A DNA stretch of 64,000 nucleotides from Candidatus Obscuribacterales bacterium (lineage in GTDB: Bacteria; Cyanobacteriota; Vampirovibrionia; Obscuribacterales; Obscuribacteraceae), in contig JACKCM010000004.1 of the NCBI GenBank assembly GCA_020634035.1, forward strand, positions 434,001-498,000, given 5' to 3'. Below the pieces are notes generated by a model. It saw nothing but the letters and a program-made list of their open reading frames with translations. It was not told the DNA's origin and searched no databases. Position numbers and translations under genes: made by a program. This document shows positions 10,201-18,244 of the stretch, piece by piece (within the stretch, counting starts at the first letter, position 1; each line of letters begins with the position of its first letter).

Positions 10201-11906
10201 GTGTAGAGAAAAGCCAGTTCACTTTCGTTGAGGACAGGGGTAGGCAGGAGCATGGTCTGAGCAGATACCGAATCCGGTGCCAGATGCCTGGGGCGAATGC
10301 CAAGATGACTCTGGAGCGACATAACTACTCGCTCTCTTATGGGGTCGATAGGCGGATTCGTAACCTGGGCGAAACGCTGTTTGAAATAGTCATAGACTGT
10401 ACGCGGACGTCTCGAAAGCACTGCCAGAGGAGTGTCATCACCCATAGAGAGCACCGGCTCTTTCATGGTCAGCACCATACTCGGAATCGCTTTTTCCAGA
10501 TCTTCGAGACCATAGCCGCTGGCAGATTGTAGACCGCTTCTTTGAGCCGGGTCCATCGTCAGCTCTTCCGCCATAGCAGATTCGGACAGCACTCTCCTTT
10601 GCTGAAGCAGCCATTGTCCATAGGGTTGCATTGCCGCCACCGCTTTTTTGACTTCCATATTGCGCTTCACAGCGCCGCTTTCGATATCCACCGAGATGAT
10701 CTCGCCCGGTCCAAGACGACTTCTTTCAACCGCTTTCGCCGTCGTGCTCACAGGAATTCCCGCTTCCGAGGCAAGCATTATCGTTCCGTCTTCGAATACC
10801 GTATAGCGCGCCGGTCTCAGTCCATTGCGGTCCAGGGTGGCACCAAGGCTCTTGCCATCGCTGTATACTATTAAAGCCGGCCCGTCCCAGGGTTCTTGTA
10901 TGCTTGAGAAATACTCGTAAAAATGCAAGACCTCCGGATGTTCCTCCAGATAGGATTCATTTTCATAAGCCTCAGGAATCAGCTTCATCAGCGCCGCTTC
11001 CGGGCTATCGCCTTGCTGCAATACCATCTCCAGGGCATAGTCGAGCACGCTGGAATCCGAACCCGCCCAATCCGGCACCACCCTGTAAAGCTCCTCTTCT
11101 CCGGCAGGGTCTTTTCTTGCCGAAAGTCTCGCTTTCAACCAGTTGATATTGCCCTCTATCGTGTTGATCTCTCCGTTGTGGGCAATAAATCTAAATGGCT
11201 GCGCCAACTTCCAGCGTGACTGGGTATTGGTGCTGAAGCGTCGATGAAAAACCGCCCAGCGGCTCTCGAAACTTTCGTCGGTCAGGTCTTTGTAAAAGTG
11301 TCTCAGACCGTTACTGGTTGTCAGCGCTTTATAAACTATGGTTTTGCATGACAGCGATGCTATATGAAAATCCGCCAGCTCGAGCAGGTCGGCAACCCTG
11401 GCCGAGATATGCTGTCTGGCAGCATACAAGCGCATCTCGGTCTCATCGGCATCGATATCGGCATCGGGCGCCAGCACCACCTGTTGAATACTGGGGCAAC
11501 TCAGCCTTGCAATCGGACCGAGCGCCTCGGACCGGGTCGGCACCTGGCGCCAGCCTTTTATCGTGAAGCCGTAAGATAGAAGAGTCTCTTCAAAGATCTC
11601 CTTGCACAGCCGACTTGCCTCCCTGGGTATGAAAAGCACCCCCACCGCGTCTTTTTCGAAAATGTCGAAACCATCTTCTCTTAGAAGTTTTCTCGGAATC
11701 TCTGTCATCAACCCGGCACCATCGCCGGAGATGCCATCGGCAGCGCAAGCCCCCCGGTGTTCCAGGCGACGCAAAGCTTCCAGAGCATCAACCAGGGTTC
11801 CATGGCCTGGGTCGCGCTGATAGATGAAGCCCACACCGCAGGCGTCTTTCTCATGGTTGGTATAGGGTCGCCATGGCGACCGTGCAAATTTACCGGAGTT
11901 TTTCAT
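7209..11906 (-). CDS. gltB: Glutamate synthase large subunit
   Basis: Transfers the glutamine amide to 2-oxoglutarate to give two glutamates, the second half of the GS-GOGAT cycle. The 1565-aa protein has a short propeptide and then the catalytic Cys23 (DACGVGF) of the class II amidotransferase domain, the central domain, the FMN/2-oxoglutarate domain with GGRSNSGEGGED and KPGEGGQLPGHKVS, a 3Fe-4S cluster motif (CIMARVCHTNNCPVG, near residue 1165), and the C-terminal GXGXG beta-helix. No small subunit gltD is adjacent, so the electron donor (ferredoxin or a distant GltD) is unknown. The ATG start fits the alignment. A tandem 9-bp repeat lies 12 bases upstream of the start. Confidence 0.95.
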   Translation of the reverse strand: MKNSGKFARSPWRPYTNHEKDACGVGFIYQRDPGHGTLVDALEALRRLEHRGACAADGISGDGAGLMTEIPRKLLREDGFDIFEKDAVGVLFIPREASRLCKEIFEETLLSYGFTIKGWRQVPTRSEALGPIARLSCPSIQQVVLAPDADIDADETEMRLYAARQHISARVADLLELADFHIASLSCKTIVYKALTTSNGLRHFYKDLTDESFESRWAVFHRRFSTNTQSRWKLAQPFRFIAHNGEINTIEGNINWLKARLSARKDPAGEEELYRVVPDWAGSDSSVLDYALEMVLQQGDSPEAALMKLIPEAYENESYLEEHPEVLHFYEYFSSIQEPWDGPALIVYSDGKSLGATLDRNGLRPARYTVFEDGTIMLASEAGIPVSTTAKAVERSRLGPGEIISVDIESGAVKRNMEVKKAVAAMQPYGQWLLQQRRVLSESAMAEELTMDPAQRSGLQSASGYGLEDLEKAIPSMVLTMKEPVLSMGDDTPLAVLSRRPRTVYDYFKQRFAQVTNPPIDPIRERVVMSLQSHLGIRPRHLAPDSVSAQTMLLPTPVLNESELAFLYTLDSPLKATKISTVFDRGRGLEAAIRALCERVRQEVKFGCTIVVLSDRQNELRNPAIPPMMAAGAVHHDLIEAGLRLSTSIVVETAQCWTSHHLACLLAVGAHAVCPYLALESVRVWAGSEKVRNLVEKAEELSATENTGSETGPQAELEGYQGLTVAEALGRYKEALEHGLLKILSKMGVSKVSSYKGAQILECLGFGPEVMQLCFPGINSPLGGMDFADIEQEVFSLFERSQNAGGVLVDEGYLRSRQNGEYHRNNTALVTELHKALGLKRGQASEENSKKQFEIYSKLLADQPVSALRDLVELQSDREPVDIEEVEPLEAILAKFLTGGMSLGALSKEAHEGLAIAMNRIGGRSNSGEGGEDSIRNKPIVVEEDGTSKDFPGLVNLKPGDSAASSIRQVASGRFGVTPEYLVTAEQLEIKIAQGAKPGEGGQLPGHKVSAYISKLRRTKSGVSLISPPPHHDIYSIEDLAQLIHDLKAVNPGVMVSVKLVSEGGIGTIATGVAKADADIIHISGHDGGTGAAPLSSIKNAGMPWELGLSETHATLVERGLRNRVKLRVDGGLRSGLDIIKASVMGANEFAFGTLALLAQGCIMARVCHTNNCPVGIATQKEKLRERFSGDPDTVVRLFTSIAEEVRFILASMGYRSLSELTGRVDLVRLKTEKVLTKTENLDLQNCFKPEGPASFCGILERPEEVKSLNEIILSSDEIKEAVHDHGSAFKSFAIKNTDRTVGASLSGAIAKEYGDNGFKGKIVLNFKGAAGQSFGAFNVRGVRLNLIGEANDYVGKGMCGGEIVIKTGENEESQALDSMLEEQFGRDVLIGNTALYGATGGRLFVAGKAGERFAVRNSRALAVVEGAGDHLCEYMTGGTVVVLGSVGRNFGAGMTGGITYILDQDGAFLARYGTKPDLNLSLRRPGGASGVELHSIIEEHFRLTGSSIAEKLLRDWNSALKSFVLAVPESELKSGSAKDSQPLQINKDNAIDNLQVFGSTYGIG

Positions 11907-12273
11907 TCTCTTAAGCGGTCAAACGGGTCAAACAAGTCGAACAAGTCGAAAAGATATAGAGAGGCAACATGATGATCGCTCGTTGTCTTTCAGCTAGTCT
12001 TCTGCAACGGGAGTATGTCGATTGTTTTGTGATGGCGATTCGTCTCTGTTCTTCGAACAGAACGTCTAAAGCGTACTCAGTTGCCGTTTCTCCAGGGAAC
12101 GACAAGGGTGGGAAATACGAACGGACATTTCATTATGAAAAAATGTGCCTGAGAAAACAAGGAATTGTAAACCCGATTTTTAAAAACGTGGAAACAGCCC
12201 GGGTACATATTCTCCACACTTTCTTCTTATTATCGAAAGTCCTCCCCGTTTTTATCTTTGCAAAGTAGCCTTT
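11907..12273. promoter_or_regulatory. Divergent intergenic region between gltB and an unknown gene
   Basis: About 370 bases without a convincing gene. It must hold the promoters of gltB (minus strand) and of the gene at 12274 (plus strand). It contains the 9-bp tandem repeats listed separately. Short open frames here have no recognisable product or ribosome-binding site. Confidence 0.5.
11918..11953. repeat. Four tandem 9-bp repeats in the gltB leader
   Basis: Units GTCAAACGG, GTCAAACAA, GTCGAACAA and GTCGAAAAG lie head to tail with no spacer, 12 bases before the gltB start. Such iterated short units can be a cooperative protein-binding site, here possibly nitrogen-responsive; that role is inferred. 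Confidence 0.6.
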
Positions 12274-13638
12274 ATGGAAAGAACAGACTCGTCTGCGCCC
12301 TCTTTGGATAAATCCTCCCCGCCCCTGGAAGCTCGTTTAGAGAGTGACCAGGTGATATTCGACTTCAATCTGCCCGAGCTATACAAAGACATGGGCAGTT
12401 CCATAAAACGACCTGAGAGCGATACAGGTATCAAAACCGGAACTTTCAAGCAGATCGCCGATAGTGTCGACAGTTGGCTGCCCGGTGCAGGGACCCTTCT
12501 GAAGGGCATGGGTCTGGGTGGCGATGGGCAAAAGACCGAAGTCGCAGAAGCGGGGAACACCGGCGAGGGCTCTGCCGTACCCGAAAAAACGCAGCAGCCG
12601 GAGTCGAAGCCTGAAGCAAAGAAAGAAAAATCCCCTGATGCCGAAATACTCAAGCGTCTGGCAACCGAACTCAAAGCCGAAGACCCCGTCGCTAAACTAG
12701 ACCAGGCACTTGATCGACTGGATGGCATCGATTCTCTTTCGGTCCGCAAGCGAGAAGGCGGCGCCCATCATGTCGATGTCGACTTCAAATCGGGCACCAC
12801 CTCGGACGCTCCCAATATAAAGGTAAGGGGCTTCCGACCCCAGGCTACCCATACAGCCGAGAAGGTCAGCTTTGATCTCAAAGAGACCGAGAACGGCCTC
12901 AAGCTCTCGAACATGCAGGGCTTCACCAGCACAGTGCGCGGTCCCCTGGGCGCCCTGCGCACCTCCACCAGCAACTCCATGACCATAGGTCAAGATTCTC
13001 GTGGACCCTATATCGACAGCTCCTCTTCTATGCGGGTGCTGGGCAAAGTCCGCTCCAGTGCCGTCCGCCTTAGAGACCACCACTTCGATCAGGATAGTCC
13101 CATGCGCCAGATCATGCATCAACCCGAGGCCATGGAGAAGGTCGCTTCGATGATGCGCCTCTTTCACAACACTGACGACATAAGCTCTTTCAAGCTTCAG
13201 AACAATCGTGACGGCAGCTTTGATGTCGGGGTCGGCGCCGCTTCCGATGAGCATATCGAGATAGGCGAACGCCTCGAAGATCTCGGAGTGACCGTCAAAT
13301 CGATAGATCTCGACTCCACTGTCTCGGCAAGAATCGAGAGAGCCGGTGGTGATGGAGAAGGAAAGTCGGTGAGCCTGGAGAATATCCAGGGACTGACGGT
13401 TAATCTAGATACCGCATTAGGTGCTATGAAGCTCAATCCGTTGAGGGTCGGAATGGTCAATGACGCCCAGGGAAGACCTGTCCTGGAGCTGGAAGTCAGA
13501 AATCCCAATCTGGAAAAGGCTTCAATCGGCCTGGCAAAACCGGTCGACGAAGCCGGCATTGACAGCGCCTCCATAAAGTTGAAAGTGCCTATGGCTAAAT
13601 TGTTGTACGACAAGCTCGAGTCTGAAAAGAAGCATTAA
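12274..13638 (+). CDS. Hypothetical protein, cytoplasmic, with Glu/Lys-rich linker
   Basis: No family is recognised. There is no signal peptide or membrane segment. Residues about 85-125 are a low-complexity linker rich in Glu, Lys, Pro and Gly. The rest (about 140-450) shows repeated beta-type patterns with two similar-looking halves, for example VSFDLKETENGLKLSNMQGF and GKSVSLENIQGLTVNLD, suggesting an internally duplicated domain. The ATG is the first plausible start; no clear Shine-Dalgarno precedes it. Codon usage and base composition match the neighbouring genes, so it is very likely a real gene. It is followed on the opposite strand by a small unknown gene. Confidence 0.7.
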   Translation: MERTDSSAPSLDKSSPPLEARLESDQVIFDFNLPELYKDMGSSIKRPESDTGIKTGTFKQIADSVDSWLPGAGTLLKGMGLGGDGQKTEVAEAGNTGEGSAVPEKTQQPESKPEAKKEKSPDAEILKRLATELKAEDPVAKLDQALDRLDGIDSLSVRKREGGAHHVDVDFKSGTTSDAPNIKVRGFRPQATHTAEKVSFDLKETENGLKLSNMQGFTSTVRGPLGALRTSTSNSMTIGQDSRGPYIDSSSSMRVLGKVRSSAVRLRDHHFDQDSPMRQIMHQPEAMEKVASMMRLFHNTDDISSFKLQNNRDGSFDVGVGAASDEHIEIGERLEDLGVTVKSIDLDSTVSARIERAGGDGEGKSVSLENIQGLTVNLDTALGAMKLNPLRVGMVNDAQGRPVLELEVRNPNLEKASIGLAKPVDEAGIDSASIKLKVPMAKLLYDKLESEKKH

Positions 13639-13654
13639 CGGCTCAGGATTAGAT

Positions 13655-14047
13655 CTACTCGGCTTCAAGCTGGATGCTTGCGTCTTTGAAGGCGAACAAA
13701 ATAGCCTCCAGCTCTTCTACCGGAAGGCTATGCACTATCAAAGAGGAGTCGGATAATTTGATCTGAACGATATATCTGCCGTCCTCTTCCAGGTCTTTGC
13801 TCAAAATAACCGGAATGCTGAGGGATGAGGTGAGATCAAGCTCCATCAATGGGGGATGCTGAGCCTGGTCAAGATCATCGGGATCAGCCGGAATCGCTTG
13901 ATCTTTCAGCTCTGACCTGGTTTCGGAGATAAACTCCATAATCTCGGCAAGAAAAGATTCATCCTCGGCGACGAAATTTACCGAGGTGTCGGGCAGCTCC
14001 AGCTGGATAGAGAGCTTCCCTCCGCTGGTCACTTTGATGAATACCAT
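13655..14047 (-). CDS. Hypothetical protein, 130 aa, acidic
   Basis: Small acidic protein without signal peptide or membrane segment and without a recognised family. The sequence alternates beta-strand-like stretches (MVFIKVTSGGKLSIQLEL, RYIVQIKLSDSSLIVHSLP) with an acidic helix, which suggests a compact alpha/beta fold. A TTG at 14062 would add five residues (MHNGS); the ATG at 14047 is preferred because it begins directly at the first strand. It lies convergent to the gene ending at 13638, with a 16-base gap. Confidence 0.6.
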   Translation of the reverse strand: MVFIKVTSGGKLSIQLELPDTSVNFVAEDESFLAEIMEFISETRSELKDQAIPADPDDLDQAQHPPLMELDLTSSLSIPVILSKDLEEDGRYIVQIKLSDSSLIVHSLPVEELEAILFAFKDASIQLEAE

Positions 14048-14132
14048 GCTGCCGTTGTGCAAAGTCTTTAGCCGCCTGCCATAACTCAGATAACTTTATA
14101 CCCGGAAGAAGTGGACGATAATAAGTACAATC

Positions 14133-15548
14133 ATGACCATGTCTTCCAAGCTACATCTCTCAATATCGTGCTCTCTAGCGCTGCTATCGGCCTCTCTGGC
14201 CAATCTCCATATGCCGGCTTCATTCCCGGGCTCAGCAGCCCTGGCCGGTCAGCCTCAAGCAAGCAAGAGCAATAAAGACAGCCAGAAGACCGCCGTGCAG
14301 TATTTCAAGCGCAGCCAGGACTTTTCTGCCGCGGGACGTTCTGACCTTGCTCTGGTCGAAATAACCCGGGCGATTCGCCTGAAGCCTGACGACATTTCGT
14401 ATCTGATCGCCAGAGCTTCGATTTTTGAAGCGCTGGAGCGTTATGCAGAGAGCGAAAGAGATCTGGAGCGCGCACTGCATATAACACCGAAGAACGCTCA
14501 AGACTACTATCTTCGAGCCGAGACTCTCTATGGACTGAAGCGTTTTCAAAGTGCGCTCGATAGCTTATCCAGGGCTGAAAAACTCGGATATTCAGGAAAA
14601 AGGCTTGATCGGTTGTACAGATTGAGAGGAAAGATCCTCTACAAGCTCGGTTTTCTAGATCGTTCAATCGATAGTTTGGGAAAAGCCATCGCAATCAAGC
14701 CGACCTCGATCGCTTACCTATATAAAGGAAGATGTCTCAAAGAAAAAGGAGATCTTCAAAAGGCTCTCGTCGAGCTCAATGAAGCAGAAAAACTGGGTCC
14801 GCCCTCTTCTTCGGTTCTATTAACCAGGGCTCTTTTGCTCTATCGATTGAAGAAACTGGACCAGGCTAAGGTCGCTTATAAAAAATGGAAAACCCTGGAG
14901 CCTGGAGCAGCCTCTCTTTATCCTGATTGGAAAGCCTTTTGCTACCTCGGGGAAACCGATACTAAAATCGACTATTACTCTAATTTGATTGCTTTATCCG
15001 CCGGCAACAACGCTGATCCTGTGTATGAGCGCGCCCTGCTCTATCTTGCCCTGGCTCGTTATGACGAAGCTGCCGGCGAGTTTCAGCGTTATCTCGCTAT
15101 GACCGGCTGGAAAGGACGAGCCGGTACGACCGCCGTCTGCCACGCCATAACCGGCTTTAATTTATGCGGTCGGTCGATACAGGCGCAAAAGCTTGTGAAT
15201 ACAGGAAAAACTCGCCTGGACAAAAAGTTCTGGCCTTACCCGATATTTCGGTACCTTAGCGGCAGCCTCGACCTGAAGTCCCTTATCGCTACTTCGACCG
15301 ACAGCAAAAAGCTGCTTCAAACTCGCTATTTCGCTGCCATGAATCTTATCTATCATAATCAGCCGGAGGCGGCGCTTTCTCTATTGAAGCGCATAGAAGC
15401 CGAAGGCGAAGCAGAAGCCGGAGCCGGAGCGACCTCCAGCAAGCTGACCGGGTCGATTCGCGGTCTCGATGAATTCCAACTTGCCTGCTCCGAGGCTGAT
15501 AGATTGCGCCATCGACTTTCGCTAAACAAGGCGGTCCGCTCTAGATAA
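14133..15548 (+). CDS. Exported TPR-repeat protein
   Basis: An N-terminal hydrophobic stretch (LSISCSLALLSASLANLHM, then AALAGQPQA) looks like a signal peptide with cleavage near residue 37. At least five tetratricopeptide repeats follow (about residues 53-250): the pattern of small residues at positions 8 and 20 and a Pro at position 32 is seen in SAAGRSDLALVEITRAIRLK, ERYAESERDLERALHITPKN and FLDRSIDSLGKAIAIKPTS. A second, more degenerate helical repeat region runs to about residue 390. The protein probably scaffolds other proteins in the periplasm; partners are unknown. A second ATG lies two codons downstream. Confidence 0.8.
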   Translation: MTMSSKLHLSISCSLALLSASLANLHMPASFPGSAALAGQPQASKSNKDSQKTAVQYFKRSQDFSAAGRSDLALVEITRAIRLKPDDISYLIARASIFEALERYAESERDLERALHITPKNAQDYYLRAETLYGLKRFQSALDSLSRAEKLGYSGKRLDRLYRLRGKILYKLGFLDRSIDSLGKAIAIKPTSIAYLYKGRCLKEKGDLQKALVELNEAEKLGPPSSSVLLTRALLLYRLKKLDQAKVAYKKWKTLEPGAASLYPDWKAFCYLGETDTKIDYYSNLIALSAGNNADPVYERALLYLALARYDEAAGEFQRYLAMTGWKGRAGTTAVCHAITGFNLCGRSIQAQKLVNTGKTRLDKKFWPYPIFRYLSGSLDLKSLIATSTDSKKLLQTRYFAAMNLIYHNQPEAALSLLKRIEAEGEAEAGAGATSSKLTGSIRGLDEFQLACSEADRLRHRLSLNKAVRSR

Positions 15549-15643
15549 GCAGAGTCTCTATGGTATCTCATACGGTGTCGCAGGGCCGGCTTGAGCCGGG
15601 AGCAGGCGCCGCTTTCGGAAAACGAGAATAAATTAATAATCCC

Positions 15644-15672
15644 TTGACATCGAGGGGCTCTTGCCATAATAT
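15644..15672 (+). promoter_or_regulatory. Sigma-70-type promoter for the repeat protein at 15699
   Basis: A perfect -35 TTGACA (15644-15649), a 17-base spacer and a -10 TAATAT (15667-15672). It predicts transcription from about 15679, giving a leader of roughly 20 bases before the ATG at 15699. Confidence 0.75.
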
Positions 15673-15698
15673 GCCAGAAGTATATAGAGCCCGCAAGG

Positions 15699-16199
15699 AT
15701 GGACCTTTCAGCCGTCCTGCCAGCTATCTACTGGTATCTTATGGGTCAGTATCTGACCGATGACGTCAATATGAGGCTTGCGGCCATGAGAATATGTCCT
15801 GTCATGTATAAGTCTGCCGGTGATGAATTCGCCTCCCGGGAGGGTGGGGAAAAAGCCGGTTATAGTGTCGGCGACATAGCGAGGGAAGCTGCCTCCCGGT
15901 CGGTCAATATCATAAGATCGACTTTTGACAGGGTATTGAACAGTGCCCGATTTTTCTTCAGCGGCATGACCGCAGACAAAGTCAAGCTGGCTCAAAAATG
16001 GGGACTGAGCGAAGAAGAGACCCTAATCGTCCTCAATGATCGAAATCCGATTGTACGACTCGAGTTAGCCTGGAACACCTCGGTATCCAGAGAGACTCTT
16101 CAGAAGCTGATTCGTGATCCGGATCCGACAGTGGCCGCCGTGGCCCGTCGTCGTCTGATCAAATCCACCGACGAAGCGCTTAAGATCCCTTCCTTTTAA
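15699..16199 (+). CDS. Small protein with C-terminal variant leucine-rich (LRV) repeats
   Basis: Unknown N-terminal half, then about two LRV/HEAT-like helical repeats near residues 105-160 (WGLSEEETLIVLNDRNPIVRLELAWNTS, then VSRETLQKLIRDPDPTVAAVARRRL). The xxDxNPxVRxxLAxN pattern is the LRV signature, shared with two other small genes in this window. A consensus promoter sits just upstream. The Shine-Dalgarno-like CAAGG is very close to the ATG, so translation may instead start at the ATG at 15771. Role unknown; LRV proteins are usually protein-binding scaffolds. Confidence 0.65.
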   Translation: MDLSAVLPAIYWYLMGQYLTDDVNMRLAAMRICPVMYKSAGDEFASREGGEKAGYSVGDIAREAASRSVNIIRSTFDRVLNSARFFFSGMTADKVKLAQKWGLSEEETLIVLNDRNPIVRLELAWNTSVSRETLQKLIRDPDPTVAAVARRRLIKSTDEALKIPSF

Positions 16200-16247
16200 G
16201 AGACAGGCAAGAGCCCTGGTAGCTTGCATTTAAGCTCAGAGTAGAAC

Positions 16248-16991
16248 GTGACCGGCAATTCCCACTTCGAGTCCCAGCCAGAGAACTTTCGTGCTCGTGA
16301 GCTGGATTGGTCTCAGGCTGAGGCGATGCTGGAAGCCAGGCTTTCTCTTATGGAGCCGGAAGCTCGACTGATATTGAAGTCTATTCGAGCCCACGAATGC
16401 CAGCAATCTTTTGAAGCCTTACTAAAATTTTTCGGCACCCTGGAACTGGTTGAAGACGAAATGACCTTTGCCAGCGCCATTAAAATTCTTGATACCGTAT
16501 ACAGGGCTTTCGAGCAGATAGATGTCGACCATGACCAGATTTTGACTAGAGAAGAACTCGACCACTTCTCGAAGAATGTCTCAGAGAAAGAGGAGCGATC
16601 TGCTCTCGTCTGGTTGCTTTCGAATTATCGCTTGCTTGAACATGCCAACCTTTCGGAAGGGACCAGAATCACAGATCGTGCCGCCGCCGGGTTAAGTCGC
16701 AAAGACCTGCTGGAGGCCGGCTGTGTATTTAGAGGCTTGAAGCATGTCCAGGAGAACTTTGAACTGGTGAGCGAAATCTCTCCGGATGGTGAGCTTCAGG
16801 TGACAGCCGCTTCTATTCATCGATATTTAGAGAAGAAAAAAGAGCGGCTCTCTTTACGTGAAAGAGTCAGTCTGAAACATCTGGCGCACTATATAGCCAG
16901 GATCACCAGGCGAGATCTGGAGCATGATGGATTGAACTTCGATGCTCTTGTTCACCTCGGTCCGGAGGATATCTGGGGCGAGACCGACTAA
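16248..16991 (+). CDS. EF-hand-like calcium-binding protein
   Basis: A soluble, helical protein with one clear EF-hand loop near residues 88-99: DVDHDQILTREE has acidic or oxygen ligands at positions 1, 3, 5 and 12 (Asp, Asp, Asp, Glu) and the hydrophobic residue at 8. The rest is unknown and helical, including a charged stretch near residue 200 (RYLEKKKERLSLRERVSLK). The start is a GTG at 16248. No partner gene is evident; it lies between an LRV gene and an ATP-grasp gene in the same direction, possibly one transcript. Confidence 0.6.
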   Translation: MTGNSHFESQPENFRARELDWSQAEAMLEARLSLMEPEARLILKSIRAHECQQSFEALLKFFGTLELVEDEMTFASAIKILDTVYRAFEQIDVDHDQILTREELDHFSKNVSEKEERSALVWLLSNYRLLEHANLSEGTRITDRAAAGLSRKDLLEAGCVFRGLKHVQENFELVSEISPDGELQVTAASIHRYLEKKKERLSLRERVSLKHLAHYIARITRRDLEHDGLNFDALVHLGPEDIWGETD

Positions 16992-17083
16992 AAGTATACA
17001 ATCCGATGGCTCCGGCTTGACTTAGCCATCCGCAGGAGTTTATATACAGGAGTCCTGTGCTTCGAAACCGAGACTATTTGCCG

Positions 17084-18244
17084 ATGAACATCGTTCTTAT
17101 CTCTCCTCATTTTCCGCCTAACTTTCGCAATTTCACCTTTCGTCTGCGAGATAACGGCGCCAATGTGTTGGGCATCGCCGATGTCCACTATGACCAGATT
17201 CCTGAGGATGTGAGAGGTGCTCTCACTGAGTACTATAGAGTCGAAAACATGCATGACTATGATCAGATAGTTCGTGCTCTCGGTTACTACACCCACCGCT
17301 ACGGCAAAATCGACCGCATCGATTCTCATAATGAATATTGGCTCGAAACCGAAGCTCGACTGCGCACTGATTTCAATATCGACGGTGTCAAAGTAGACGT
17401 CATCGACAATATGAAGCGCAAGTCCCTCATGAAACAGGTTTTCATAGACGCCGGCTTGAAACCGGCCCGGGGCAGGGTCTGTCTTGATGAAGCCGAGACC
17501 TTCGCCTTTATAGAAGAAGTCGGCTATCCGGTGGTGGCAAAGCCGGATTCGGGAGTCGGTGCTGCCAAAACCTACAAGCTCGAGAACCCTGATCAGGTAA
17601 GGCATTATCTTGCAGACAAGCTTCATGTGGATTATATTCTCGAAGAGTTTATTCAGGAGCCCATAGTCACTTTCGATGGACTGGTAGATGCTTCAGGAGA
17701 GCTGGTTTTCTCTTCTTCTTTGCGTTACAGCAAAGGCGTTATGGAGACCGTCAACGAGAATTCAGACATCTACTACTATTTTTCTAGAACCATTGAACCG
17801 CGTCTGGAAGCAGCCGGCAAAGCTATCTTGAAGGCTTTTGATTTAAAGGCGAGATTCTTCCACTTCGAGTTTTTCATGAAAGATAATGGCGAGGTGATAC
17901 CGTTGGAAGTGAACATGCGTCCTCCCGGCGGACTTACTCTCGATATGTTTAACTTCGCCAACAACTTCGACTGCTACAAAGCCTGGGCTGATGTGATCAT
18001 GTACGGACATACAGAGATTTCAGGCCAGCGGGATTTTCATGTCATATATGTCTCTCGCAAAGACTGGATACCTTATCAACTTTCCCATGAAGAAGTGGTG
18101 GTCTCTTTCCCCGAGTTGATGGTCTATAACGCCAGGATAGAAGACGTGTTCTCGGCAGCCATCGGTAATCACGGCTATGTTCTGAGATCACCGGATCTGG
18201 GACCGCTTATCCAGGCAGCCGAACGCATCCACGCCCGGGCCTAG
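17084..18244 (+). CDS. ATP-grasp family carboxylate-amine ligase
   Basis: The protein has the preATP-grasp start MNIVLISPHFPPNF, a central ATP-binding domain (YPVVAKPDSGVGAAKTYKL for the nucleotide-binding loop, then YILEEFIQEP) and the Mg-binding region HFEFFMKDNGEVIPLEVNMR with the Glu and Asn ligands. It belongs with stand-alone ATP-grasp ligases that join a carboxylate to an amine or amino acid through an acyl-phosphate. The substrate is unknown. A GTG at 17057 has AGGAG four bases upstream and would add nine residues; the ATG is chosen because family members begin at this Met. Its stop codon overlaps the stop of the convergent kinase gene within CTAG at 18241-18244. Confidence 0.75.
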   Translation: MNIVLISPHFPPNFRNFTFRLRDNGANVLGIADVHYDQIPEDVRGALTEYYRVENMHDYDQIVRALGYYTHRYGKIDRIDSHNEYWLETEARLRTDFNIDGVKVDVIDNMKRKSLMKQVFIDAGLKPARGRVCLDEAETFAFIEEVGYPVVAKPDSGVGAAKTYKLENPDQVRHYLADKLHVDYILEEFIQEPIVTFDGLVDASGELVFSSSLRYSKGVMETVNENSDIYYYFSRTIEPRLEAAGKAILKAFDLKARFFHFEFFMKDNGEVIPLEVNMRPPGGLTLDMFNFANNFDCYKAWADVIMYGHTEISGQRDFHVIYVSRKDWIPYQLSHEEVVVSFPELMVYNARIEDVFSAAIGNHGYVLRSPDLGPLIQAAERIHARA

